Positions 19,001 through 26,124 of a DNA stretch of 64,000 bases are shown here, in pieces. The DNA is from Litorimonas sp947503715 (GTDB taxonomy: Bacteria; Pseudomonadota; Alphaproteobacteria; Caulobacterales; Maricaulaceae), in contig NZ_CP189850.1 in the NCBI RefSeq assembly GCF_050271975.1, positions 2,542,001 through 2,606,000 of the forward strand. The letters are read 5' to 3'. Positions within the stretch are counted from its first letter, which is position 1; the number at the start of each line of letters is the position of its first letter. The position numbers were made by a program, and so were the translations under genes. Below the pieces are notes generated by a model. The model had not been told where the DNA came from. It saw only the letters and a program-made list of their open reading frames with translations, and ran no database searches.

Positions 19001-22000
19001 CCGAATATGAAACTGTCACAGAGAACGTCATCGTTCAGGAAGCGTCCACAGAACTGGTCGCTATCCCGGCAACTTTCGAGACGGTCACTGAAACAGTTGT
19101 CGTTCAGCCTGCCTCTGTCACTTACGAAACAGTCCCGGCTGTGTTCGAAACAGTGAACGAGACCATCGTTGTTCAGGAAGCCAGCACAGAGTTGGTGACT
19201 ATCCCGGCAACTTTCGAGACTGTGTCTGAAACAGTCGTCGTTCAGCCTGCCTCCGTGACTTACGAGACAATCCCAGCTGTCTTCGAGACTGTTCAGGAAA
19301 CTATCGTCGTTCAGGAAGCGTCCACAGAGCTTGTCACTATTCCAGCGACATTCCGTGATGTGACAGAAACAGTCGTCGTTCAGGAAGCGTCCACAGAGCT
19401 CGTCTCTATCCCGGCAACTTTCGAGAACGTGACTGAGACTTACGTCGTTCAGGAAGCCACTACAGAGCTCGTCTCCGTTCCGGCCACTTATGAGACTGTC
19501 ACAGAGACAGTCGTCGTTCAGCCTGAAACTGTTGAGTATGTTTCCGTTCCTGCCGTCTATGAGACTTACAACGAAACCATCGTTGTTCAGGAAGCGTCCA
19601 GTGAGCTCGTCTCCATTCCAGCTACGTTCGAAAACGTGACGGAAACAGTCGTCGTTCAGCCGGCAACAACAGAGCTCGTCGCGGTTCCGGCCACGTTTGA
19701 AACTGTCTCCGAGACTGTCGTTGTGAAAGAAGCCACAACAGAGCTTGTCTCCGTTCCGGCGACATTCAAAAACGTTACAGAGACTGTCGTTGTTCAGCCT
19801 GAAACGGTTGAATATGTCACTATTCCTGCGGAATATGAGACTTACAACGAGACCATCGTTGTTCAGGAAGCCTCCACAGAGCTCGTCTCTGTTCCGGCGA
19901 CTTTCCGCAACGTCACTGAAACTGTCGTCGTTCAGGAAGCCAGCACGGAGCTTGTCTCCATTCCGGCGACTTACGAGACCGTCACAGAGACTGTCGTTGT
20001 TCAGCCTGAAACCGTTGAATATGTCGCTGTCCCTGCGAAATTCCGCACGGAAAGCCAGACATATATCCAACAGGAAGCTGCCAACCAGCTGACAATCATC
20101 CCTGCGACATATGAAACCGTCACAGAGACTATCGTTGTTCAGGAAGCGTCAACACGCGTTGAAGTCGTTCCGGCCACGTACCGTACTGTCACTGAGACAG
20201 TTGTTGTGACCGAAGCACGGACTGAAATCGACGTCATCCCGGCCAAATATGAAACACGTTCTGAGCGCGTTCTCATCGAGCCGGCACGTGAAGAGTGGAA
20301 GCCTGGTAGCCAAGCGATCAACTCCGGCGCCTTTACCGGCGGACGGGTTAATACGGCGACACGCGGACAGTTCACTGTCTTTAACGGCGTCTCCGAGCAG
20401 GTTGTTGAATCAACTGAAACGATCGTGAACCAGACAGGTGAAATCCTCTGTCGTGTTCTGATCCCGGCCAAGTACAAGACGATCACGAAACAGGTTATCG
20501 TCTCTCCGGCCCGTGCCGTTGAGCGCACAATTCCTGCCGTGACCCGTCAGATCACACGTCGTGTCGTTGACCAGGAAGCCACAACTCGTGAAATTCCGGT
20601 TCCAGCAGTCACGGAAACACTCACACGTCGTGTTGTGAAGACACCGGCCCGCGTCGTTGATGCAGGTGGTTCAACCTTCGCAGGCGGAACACGGATCAGC
20701 GGTTTTGTTGATGCCAACCGCGATGGTCGTGATGACCGTGATGGCTTGAACGCCGGCGATGCTTCCAGTGCAGACCGTGCGGCAGGCGGATCACGCCTCG
20801 TCGGTGGCAATGGTTCGGCTAACATCAATGGCGGTCAGTTCGGCCAGCGCGTTGGTTCGGTCGAGACACGTGTTGTTGCTGAAGAGGCTAAAGTTGTTGA
20901 GCGTCGTATCCCGGCGGTCACGAAGACTCTGACCCGTCGTGTTGTGAAGACACCAGCGTCAACAACTCAGCGTCAAATCCCGGCTGTTACTGACACGGTT
21001 ACACGTCGTGTCGTTGCAACACCTGCTTCGACACAAGAGCGTCGTATTCCTGCGGTCACGAAGACGGAAACACGCCGTCGTGTGAAAACACCGGCCCGTA
21101 CATCTGAGCGTCGTATCCCGGCGGTCACGAAGCAGGTCACACGTCGTGTTGTGGATCGCCCAGCGTCCACAACAGAGCGTCGTATCCCGGCGGTCACGAA
21201 AGTTGAGACACGCCGCGTCGTGAAGACACCGGCCTCAACAATCGAGCGTCAGGTGCCAGCGGTTACGCAACAAGTCACACGTCGCGTCGTCAAAACGCCA
21301 GCGTCCACGACACAGCGTGCTGTGCCAGCGGTTACGAAGGTGGAAACACGTCGTCGGATTAAGACACCTGCCTCAACAGCAGAACGTCGCATCCCAGCTG
21401 TTACGAAGACTGTCTCCCGCCGTGTTGTGAAGACACCGGCTTCGACAATTGAGCGTAATGTTCCAGCGGTCACGAAAACACGCACACGCCGTGTTGTGAA
21501 AACGCCAGCGGCCACGACAGAGCGTCGTATCCCAGCTGTGACACAGACTGTGACACGCAAGGTCGTCGATCGTCCGGCGTCTACGCAAGAGCGTACCATC
21601 CCGGCTGTCACGAAGACGGAAGCCCGTCGCGTCGTCAAGACCCCTGCCCGTACGGTTGAGCGCACAGTTCCTGCCGTCACGAAGCAAGTGTCCCGTCGTG
21701 TTGTGAAGACACCGGCCTCTACGTCCGAGCGTCGTATCCCGGCTGTGACAAAAACTGAGGCGCGTCGTGTTGTGAAGACACCGGCCCGCACAATTGAGCG
21801 CACAATCCCGGCTGTCACGAAGCAAGTGTCACGTCGCGTCGTCAAGACGCCAGCGGCCACAACACAGCGTGCTGTGCCTGCGATCAGCAAGCCACAGACC
21901 CGTCGCGTCATCAAAACACCGGCCCGCACGATTGAACGTGCAACGCCGGCGGTCACGAAACAGGTCACACGTCGTGTTGTAAAAACACCGGCTGCGACAA

Positions 22001-25000
22001 CTGAGCGTCGTATCCCGGCCGTCACGAAGATGGAAACACGCCGCGTCGTCAAAACACCGGCGTCGACTATCGAACGTAACGTTCCAGCGGTCACGAAGCA
22101 GGTTTCGCGTCGTGTCGTGAAAACGCCAGCCGCGACAACTGAGCGTCGTATCCCGGCCGTCACGAAGATGGAAACACGTCGTGTCGTCAAGACACCGGCG
22201 TCAACTGTCGAACGGACCGTCCCGGCGATTACGAAGCAAGTGTCCCGTCGTGTCGTGAAAACACCGGCGGCGACAACTGAGCGTCGTGTTCCGGCGATCA
22301 CGAAGACGGAAACACGTCGTCGTATCGCAACGCCAGCCGCTACGGTTGAGCGTCGTGTACCAGCGGTCACGAAGCAAGTGTCCCGTCGTGTCGTCAAGAC
22401 ACCGGCTGCGACAACTGAGCGTCGTATCCCGGCTGTCACGAAGATGGAAACACGCCGCGTCGTCAAGACCCCTGCCCGTACGGTGGAGCGCACAGTTCCT
22501 GCCGTCACGAAGCAAGTGTCCCGTCGTGTCGTGAAAACGCCAGCGTCCACACAAGAACGTCGTATTCCGGCTGTCACAAAGCAGGAAACACGTCGTGTCG
22601 TGAAAACGCCAGCGGCAACCATTGAACGTGCCGTTCCAGCCGTGACGAAACAGGTCTCCCGTCGTGTTGTGAAAACACCGGCGGCGACAACTGAGCGTCG
22701 CATCCCGGCTGTCACAAAGATGGAAACACGTCGTGTCCTCAAGACACCGGCGGCAACTGTTGAGCGGACCGTACCAGCGGTCACGAAGCAAGTGTCCCGT
22801 CGTGTCGTGAAAACGCCAGCGGCCACGACAGAGCGTCGCGTCCCTGCGATCACGAAAACGGAAGCCCGTCGTCGCGTCAAAACACCGGCTCGCACAATTG
22901 AACGTGCAACACCGGCTGTGACGAAGACTGTCTCCCGTCGTGTTGTCAAAACACCGGCGGCGACAACTGAGCGTCGCATTCCAGCAGTCACGAAGATGGA
23001 AACACGTCGTGTTGTCAAAACACCGGCGTCGACTGTCGAGCGCACAATCCCGGCGGTCACCCGCCAGGTTGAGCGTCGTGTCGTGAAAACACCGGCCTCT
23101 ACAACAGAGCGTCGTATCCCGGCTGTGACTAAGCAGGAAACACGTCGTGTTGTGAAAACGCCGGCGGCAACGATTGAACGGACTGTTCCAGCCGTCACGA
23201 AGACTGTCTCCCGCCGTGTCGTCAAGACACCGGCAGCGACGACACAACGTGCCGTGCCAGCAATCACGAAGACTGAGACACGTCGTCGGATTAAGACACC
23301 GGCCCGTACAGTCGAGCGCACAATCCCGGCGGTCACGAAAGCTGTTACACGTCGTGTCGTGAAGACACCGGCGGCAACAACTGAGCGTCGTGTCCCGGCG
23401 ATCACGAAGCAGGTTCAACGTCGTGTCGTGAAGACACCGGCTGTGACAACTGAGCGTCGTATCCCGGCGGTTACGAAGCAGGAAACACGTCGTGTTGTGA
23501 AGACGCCTGCGTCTACAACAGAGCGTCGTATCCCGGCCGTGACCAAGCAGGAAACACGCCGCGTCGTGAAGACACCGGCCCGTACGGTGGAACGCACAGT
23601 TCCAGCGGTCACGAAGCAAGTGTCCCGTCGTGTTGTGAAGACACCAGCCTCTACGACAGAGCGTCGTATCCCGGCTGTGACCAAGCAACAGCAGCGTCGT
23701 GTTGTGAAGACACCGGCGTCGACAACAGAGCGTCGTATCCCGGCTGTGACCAAGCAAGTGACCCGTCAGGTCGTGAAAACACCTGCACGGACAACGGAAC
23801 GGGCTATCCCGGCTCGGACACAGACTGTTGAGCGTCGTGTTGTGAAGACACCGGCCCGGACAGTTGAGCGTGCAACGCCAGCCGTCACGAAGCAGGTCAC
23901 GCGTCGCGTCGTCAAGACACCGGCTGCGACGACTGAGCGGACAATCCCGGCCGTGACAGATACTGTCACACGTCGCGTGATGAAGACGCCAGCGTCCACA
24001 ACGGAACGTCGTATCCCGGCCGTCACGAAAACGGAAACACGTCGCCGCGTCAAAACACCGGCTACAACGCAAGAGCGTCGTATCCCGGCGGTTACACGTG
24101 AAGTCACGCGCCGCGTCGTCAAGACACCGGCGACAACGACTGAGCGTCGTATTCCGGCGGTCACGAAGACGGTAACACGTCGCGTCGTTGATGGTGCACC
24201 GCGGATTGAGCGTCGTGTCATCCCGGCCCGCTATGAGACAATCCAGGTTCAGCGCGTTGCCACACCGGCCCGCACGGAAACGATTGCCATACCGGCTCAG
24301 TTCGGCACGATTGAACGTCGGACACAGACATCCCCTGAGAAAGCCGAATGGCGTCAGGTCCTCTGTGAAGCGAATGCCAATGTGACAGTCATCCGCGCCA
24401 TCCAACGTGCCCTGCAAACGCAAGGTTACTATAATGGTGCACTTGACGGACAGCTGGGTCGCCAGACTTATGCGGCGGTTGAGGCGTTCCAGACAGCTCG
24501 TGGCTTGTCCACAGGTGGTCTGACACTCCGTACTGTTGATGCTCTGGGTGTTGATTGGCGCTCCATGGTCTCCGGCACAAATGTCGGTATCAATGGCGGC
24601 TTCACAACAGGCGGAACGACGACCGGTACGACAGGTGGCTTCACCACCGGGACCACGGTCACGACAACAACATCCGGCTATACAGTCGGCTCTGACAATG
24701 TTGTCCGCACCGGCGCCGGCCAAGTTCTTGGAACGCTTCGCGCCAACGGCGACGTTGTGAACTCCTCTGGTCAGGTCGTCCTTCGCGGCTTCTCCGCAGG
24801 TGGCGGATCGACGACAGGCTACACAATCGGTTCTGATAACTCCGTCCGCGATGCGAGCGGTAATCTTATCGGAACGCTCCGTACAAATGGAGATGTTGTG
24901 AACTCTTCAGGACAAGTCGTCATCAGCGGTCTGTCCACAACAGCGGCAACATCCGGAAGTAACCTTCTGAATGGCGGCACTGTTGGATCAGCAGTGACCA

Positions 25001-25140
25001 GCGTCACGTCCGGCGATTACACGGTCCGCGCTGACGGTACGGTCGTTGACACATCCGGAAACGTCATCGGTCAGGTCAATGCGAATGGCGAAATCATCGC
25101 CAATGGCCAAGTCATTGGTCGGGTTCGCCCGCGTAACTAA
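16033..25140 (+). CDS. Giant 23-residue-repeat cell-envelope protein with peptidoglycan-binding domain
   Basis: An exported protein of 3,035 residues (3,020 if the in-frame ATG at 16078 is used). The 16033 start has a strong GGAGGG site; the 16078 start gives a more standard signal, cleaved after SFAQ. Order: cap motif GECFARVIVPAQY (Cys48); two Gly/Asn-rich modules (nt 16360-16690); an acidic array of 51 repeats, consensus VTETVVVQEASTELVTIPATF (nt 16738-20260); a break ending in REEWKPG; second cap GEILCRVLIPAKY (Cys1473); an Asp-rich insert; a basic array of about 48 repeats, consensus VTRRVVKTPASTTERRIPAV (nt 20866-24200); EWRQVLCEANAN (Cys2778); a PG_binding_1-type domain (residues ~2782-2843, QRALQTQGYYNGALDGQLG); and three more Gly/Asn-rich modules. 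Both arrays keep an exact 69-bp period. I saw only three cysteines. From memory, small proteins with the same caps and a few such repeats are annotated as peptidoglycan-binding proteins. A wall-attached fibre or spacer is inferred, not shown. Confidence 0.9.
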   Translation: MSRLNKTEDFGGFRNMKRTLLMAASAAVLAAPSFAQELPPGNPLPGECFARVIVPAQYTTSTEQVVLRQAGEEIRKIPATMETVTERVLVQEESYELVVAGGGSIIPGRGTVTVTINGTPYTIDSARTVTNASGQRIGSVDASGNIVGTNGNVLAANAVNPLTLIGTGSSRTRLVVGGTTYSVASNGTVYNASGSSIGSLDNSGNIVASGGRVVSRSAVNAYGPGSTSGAPTFRTVTETVVVQEASTELVAVPAVYETVSETVVVQPASVEYVTIPPVYEDYTETVVVQEAATELVTIPATFETVTETVVVKDAVKELVTIPATFETVTETVVVQPAGVEYTTIPATFETVTEQVVVQDASTELVTIPATYETVTETVVVQEASTELVTIPATFETVNETIVVQEASTELVTIPATFETVTETVVVQPASVEYTTVPAVFETVSETIVVQEAATELVTIPATFENVTETVVVQEATTELVTVPPVFETVSETVVVQEASTQLVTIPATFETVTETVVVQPASVDYTVIPAEYETYNETIVVQEASTELVSIPATFETVSETVVVQPATVEYVVVPPVYDTVTETVVVQEASTELVTIPATFETVSETVVVTPATVEYVAVPAVYETVQEPIIVQEASTEMVTIPATFETVTETVVVQPAGVEYVSVPAEFETYNETIVVQEASTELVTIPATFETVTETVVVQPATVEYAAVPAVYETVSEPVIVQEASTELVTIPATFETVTETVVVQPASVTYETVPAVFETVSETIVVQEASTEMVTIPATFETVNETVVVQPASVTYEVIPAVYETVQEAVVVQEASSEMVSIPATFETVTETVVVQPETVEYVTVPAKFETYEETIVVQEASTELVTIPATFETVTETVVVQPAGVEYVTVPAVFETVQEAVVVQEASTELVTIPATFETVTETVVVQPATVEYVTVPAVYETVQEAVVVQEASSEMVAIPATFETVTETVVVQPAGVEYVTVPAEYETVTENVIVQEASTELVAIPATFETVTETVVVQPASVTYETVPAVFETVNETIVVQEASTELVTIPATFETVSETVVVQPASVTYETIPAVFETVQETIVVQEASTELVTIPATFRDVTETVVVQEASTELVSIPATFENVTETYVVQEATTELVSVPATYETVTETVVVQPETVEYVSVPAVYETYNETIVVQEASSELVSIPATFENVTETVVVQPATTELVAVPATFETVSETVVVKEATTELVSVPATFKNVTETVVVQPETVEYVTIPAEYETYNETIVVQEASTELVSVPATFRNVTETVVVQEASTELVSIPATYETVTETVVVQPETVEYVAVPAKFRTESQTYIQQEAANQLTIIPATYETVTETIVVQEASTRVEVVPATYRTVTETVVVTEARTEIDVIPAKYETRSERVLIEPAREEWKPGSQAINSGAFTGGRVNTATRGQFTVFNGVSEQVVESTETIVNQTGEILCRVLIPAKYKTITKQVIVSPARAVERTIPAVTRQITRRVVDQEATTREIPVPAVTETLTRRVVKTPARVVDAGGSTFAGGTRISGFVDANRDGRDDRDGLNAGDASSADRAAGGSRLVGGNGSANINGGQFGQRVGSVETRVVAEEAKVVERRIPAVTKTLTRRVVKTPASTTQRQIPAVTDTVTRRVVATPASTQERRIPAVTKTETRRRVKTPARTSERRIPAVTKQVTRRVVDRPASTTERRIPAVTKVETRRVVKTPASTIERQVPAVTQQVTRRVVKTPASTTQRAVPAVTKVETRRRIKTPASTAERRIPAVTKTVSRRVVKTPASTIERNVPAVTKTRTRRVVKTPAATTERRIPAVTQTVTRKVVDRPASTQERTIPAVTKTEARRVVKTPARTVERTVPAVTKQVSRRVVKTPASTSERRIPAVTKTEARRVVKTPARTIERTIPAVTKQVSRRVVKTPAATTQRAVPAISKPQTRRVIKTPARTIERATPAVTKQVTRRVVKTPAATTERRIPAVTKMETRRVVKTPASTIERNVPAVTKQVSRRVVKTPAATTERRIPAVTKMETRRVVKTPASTVERTVPAITKQVSRRVVKTPAATTERRVPAITKTETRRRIATPAATVERRVPAVTKQVSRRVVKTPAATTERRIPAVTKMETRRVVKTPARTVERTVPAVTKQVSRRVVKTPASTQERRIPAVTKQETRRVVKTPAATIERAVPAVTKQVSRRVVKTPAATTERRIPAVTKMETRRVLKTPAATVERTVPAVTKQVSRRVVKTPAATTERRVPAITKTEARRRVKTPARTIERATPAVTKTVSRRVVKTPAATTERRIPAVTKMETRRVVKTPASTVERTIPAVTRQVERRVVKTPASTTERRIPAVTKQETRRVVKTPAATIERTVPAVTKTVSRRVVKTPAATTQRAVPAITKTETRRRIKTPARTVERTIPAVTKAVTRRVVKTPAATTERRVPAITKQVQRRVVKTPAVTTERRIPAVTKQETRRVVKTPASTTERRIPAVTKQETRRVVKTPARTVERTVPAVTKQVSRRVVKTPASTTERRIPAVTKQQQRRVVKTPASTTERRIPAVTKQVTRQVVKTPARTTERAIPARTQTVERRVVKTPARTVERATPAVTKQVTRRVVKTPAATTERTIPAVTDTVTRRVMKTPASTTERRIPAVTKTETRRRVKTPATTQERRIPAVTREVTRRVVKTPATTTERRIPAVTKTVTRRVVDGAPRIERRVIPARYETIQVQRVATPARTETIAIPAQFGTIERRTQTSPEKAEWRQVLCEANANVTVIRAIQRALQTQGYYNGALDGQLGRQTYAAVEAFQTARGLSTGGLTLRTVDALGVDWRSMVSGTNVGINGGFTTGGTTTGTTGGFTTGTTVTTTTSGYTVGSDNVVRTGAGQVLGTLRANGDVVNSSGQVVLRGFSAGGGSTTGYTIGSDNSVRDASGNLIGTLRTNGDVVNSSGQVVISGLSTTAATSGSNLLNGGTVGSAVTSVTSGDYTVRADGTVVDTSGNVIGQVNANGEIIANGQVIGRVRPRN
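16360..16690 (+). repeat. Two Gly/Asn-rich modules near the N-terminus of the giant protein
   Basis: Two copies of a module of about 40 residues with the pattern Y-[TS]-[IV]...V-x-[ND]-A-S-G-x-x-I-G-[ST]-[LV]-D...S-G-N-I-V. Examples are YTIDSARTVTNASGQRIGSV and YSVASNGTVYNASGSSIGSL. The same module recurs three times at the C-terminus (24676-25137). It is probably a small beta repeat; no family name is known to me. Confidence 0.75.
16738..20260 (+). repeat. Acidic tandem array, 51 x 69 bp (23 residues)
   Basis: Fifty-one copies counted by the IPA/VPA anchor. The first anchor codon is at 16786 and the last at 20236, a difference of exactly 50 x 69 bases, so there are no net insertions or deletions. 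Most units alternate between VVVQEASTELVTIPATFET and VVVQPASVEYVTVPAVYET, giving a higher-order period of 46 residues. Glutamates at positions 3, 9, 13 and 22 make each unit about -3 to -4. Synonymous differences between copies are common. Confidence 0.95.
20650..20880 (+). other. Gly/Asp-rich insert between the two arrays, possible calcium loop
   Basis: Non-repeat insert of about 75 residues inside the giant gene. It contains FVDANRDGRDDRDGLNAGD, in which the DxNxDGxxD spacing resembles calcium-binding loops of EF-hand, dockerin or thrombospondin type 3 kind. Its flanks are rich in Gly and Asn and probably flexible. Calcium binding is inferred from the pattern only. Confidence 0.5.
20866..24200 (+). 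repeat. Basic tandem array, about 48 x 69 bp (23 residues)
   Basis: Same 23-residue period and P-A / I-P-A anchors as the acidic array, but with Arg/Lys in place of Glu. The first IPAVTK anchor is at 20908 and the last at 24151, exactly 47 x 69 bases apart. Many units alternate VTKQVSRRVVKTPAATTERR with VTKMETRRVVKTPASTVER, again a 46-residue super-unit. Each unit carries roughly +4 to +5 net charge. Three similar units precede the Asp-rich insert and two degenerate ones follow the array. Confidence 0.95.
24676..25137 (+). repeat. Three Gly/Asn-rich modules at the C-terminus of the giant protein
   Basis: Copies begin SGYTVGSDNVVRTGAGQVLG, TGYTIGSDNSVRDASGNLIG and GDYTVRADGTVVDTSGNVIG. Each is followed by a N-G-[DE]-[IV]-[VI] segment. 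They match the two N-terminal modules, so the same element caps both ends of the protein. Confidence 0.75.
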
Positions 25141-25164
25141 GCCCTCGCGCTTATAACAAAATTT

Positions 25165-25196
25165 GCCCCGTCGGCTTTCAGTCGGCGGGGCTTTTT
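25165..25196 (+). terminator. Rho-independent terminator after the giant repeat gene
   Basis: GCCCCGTCGGC pairs with GTCGGCGGGGC (two G-U pairs) around a short loop and is followed by TTTTT. It begins 24 bases after the stop codon and separates the repeat gene from the ribosomal-protein promoter. Confidence 0.9.
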
Positions 25197-25244
25197 GCTG
25201 TCAAAACATCGCTTTTCAAAGCTGAGGCCAAAGTCATCCTATGA

Positions 25245-25272
25245 TTGACAGAGGGGCTCCGGTCTTTATAAG
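25245..25272 (+). promoter_or_regulatory. Sigma-70-type promoter for rplU-rpmA
   Basis: TTGACA (25245-25250), a 16-base spacer and TATAAG (25267-25272) lie about 100 bases before rplU. The leader between promoter and gene is GC-rich and could fold. The assignment is by consensus only. Confidence 0.6.
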
Positions 25273-25373
25273 GGCGACGAATTGGCCGCCGCGGGATTCG
25301 CCCAGCGCGGCTTTTATGTATTTAGGACCGTGTACCCTCGTAGGAGGATCACTTAGAAGAACAGGAAAATGCC

Positions 25374-25685
25374 ATGTTCGCAGTCATACAGACCGGCGGT
25401 AAGCAATATAAGGTCGCCAAAGACGACATCATCATCGTCGAAAAGCTCGACGCCGAAACCGGAAAGAAAGTCTCTTTCGATGACGTGCTGATGCACGGCG
25501 CGGGCGGCGACGTTAAAGTTGGCGAGCCTCTCGTCAAAGGCGCTTCCGTCACTGGCGAAGTTCTTGAGCAACGCAAAGGTGACAAAGTCATCGTGTTCAA
25601 GAAAAAGCGTCGTCAGAACTATCGCCGCAAGAAAGGACACCGTCAGCTCGAGACAGTCGTCCGCATCACAGGCATCAAGGGCTAA
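25374..25685 (+). CDS. rplU: 50S ribosomal protein L21
   Basis: Large-subunit protein binding 23S rRNA. 103 residues, the normal length, with MFAVIQTGGKQYKVAKDDII at the N-terminus and the family signature FKKKRRQNYRRKKGHRQ near the C-terminus. Followed 32 bases later by rpmA, the universal partner. The start is preceded by AGGAAAATGCC. Transcription probably starts at the TTGACA/TATAAG promoter ~100 bases upstream. Confidence 0.97.
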   Translation: MFAVIQTGGKQYKVAKDDIIIVEKLDAETGKKVSFDDVLMHGAGGDVKVGEPLVKGASVTGEVLEQRKGDKVIVFKKKRRQNYRRKKGHRQLETVVRITGIKG

Positions 25686-25717
25686 GGCCCCCTCACAACA
25701 ATTCGCAGGAGTTAGAC

Positions 25718-25984
25718 ATGGCACATAAAAAAGCTGGTGGTTCATCCAATAACGGTCGCGACAGTGCAGGCCGTCGCCTTGGCGTCAAGAAATCCGGCGG
25801 CCAAGCCGTCATTCCAGGTAACATCATCATTCGTCAGCGCGGCACTAAATATTATCCGGGCGCCAATGTTGGCATGGGTAAAGATCATACTCTTTTCGCC
25901 CTTACGGAAGGCCGCGTCTCGTTTACAACAAAACGCAATGCGCGCACATATGTGTCCGTCGACCTCCCGGCAGCCGCAGAATAA
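25718..25984 (+). CDS. rpmA: 50S ribosomal protein L27
   Basis: Ribosomal protein near the peptidyl-transferase centre. 88 residues beginning MAHKKAGGSSNNGRDS, with GVKKSGGQAVIPGNIIIRQR and YPGANVGMGKDHTLFAL, all standard. The N-terminus starts directly with the conserved AHKKAGG, so there is no cleavable extension of the Firmicutes type. An AGGAG site lies 6 bases before the start. A hairpin with a T tract follows, so rplU-rpmA can form a unit apart from the genes downstream. Confidence 0.97.
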   Translation: MAHKKAGGSSNNGRDSAGRRLGVKKSGGQAVIPGNIIIRQRGTKYYPGANVGMGKDHTLFALTEGRVSFTTKRNARTYVSVDLPAAAE

Positions 25985-26040
25985 AGACCTGAATATTTTC
26001 GGGTCACCGCCAAATAGGCGACCCGATTAAAGAACAGCAG

Positions 26041-26071
26041 GGAAATCGGGCTCGCTCGATTTCCTTTTTTT
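26041..26071 (+). terminator. Rho-independent terminator after rpmA
   Basis: GGAAATCG pairs perfectly with CGATTTCC across an 8-base loop, followed by seven T residues. A weaker hairpin (GGGTC...GACCC) lies just upstream at about 26004-26023. Confidence 0.88.
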
Positions 26072-26124
26072 ATGCCGCAAATAAAGACAAGCGGTCCCCT
26101 GCTGACAATTCCGGGAGGATTGTC

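Noticed and set aside
16738..24200. The 69-bp arrays as a CRISPR or satellite DNA.
   Set aside because: There are no spacers, units are contiguous and codon-framed, variation is mostly synonymous, and the frame is intact from signal peptide to peptidoglycan-binding domain.
18079..24723. Very long open frames on the minus strand (about 660, 720 and 840 residues) opposite the giant repeat gene.
   Set aside because: They are a by-product of the 69-bp repeats: a frame without a stop in one unit stays open through the array. Their Cys/Arg/Asp-rich or Val/Arg-rich products look like nothing real and they have no ribosome-binding site or signal.
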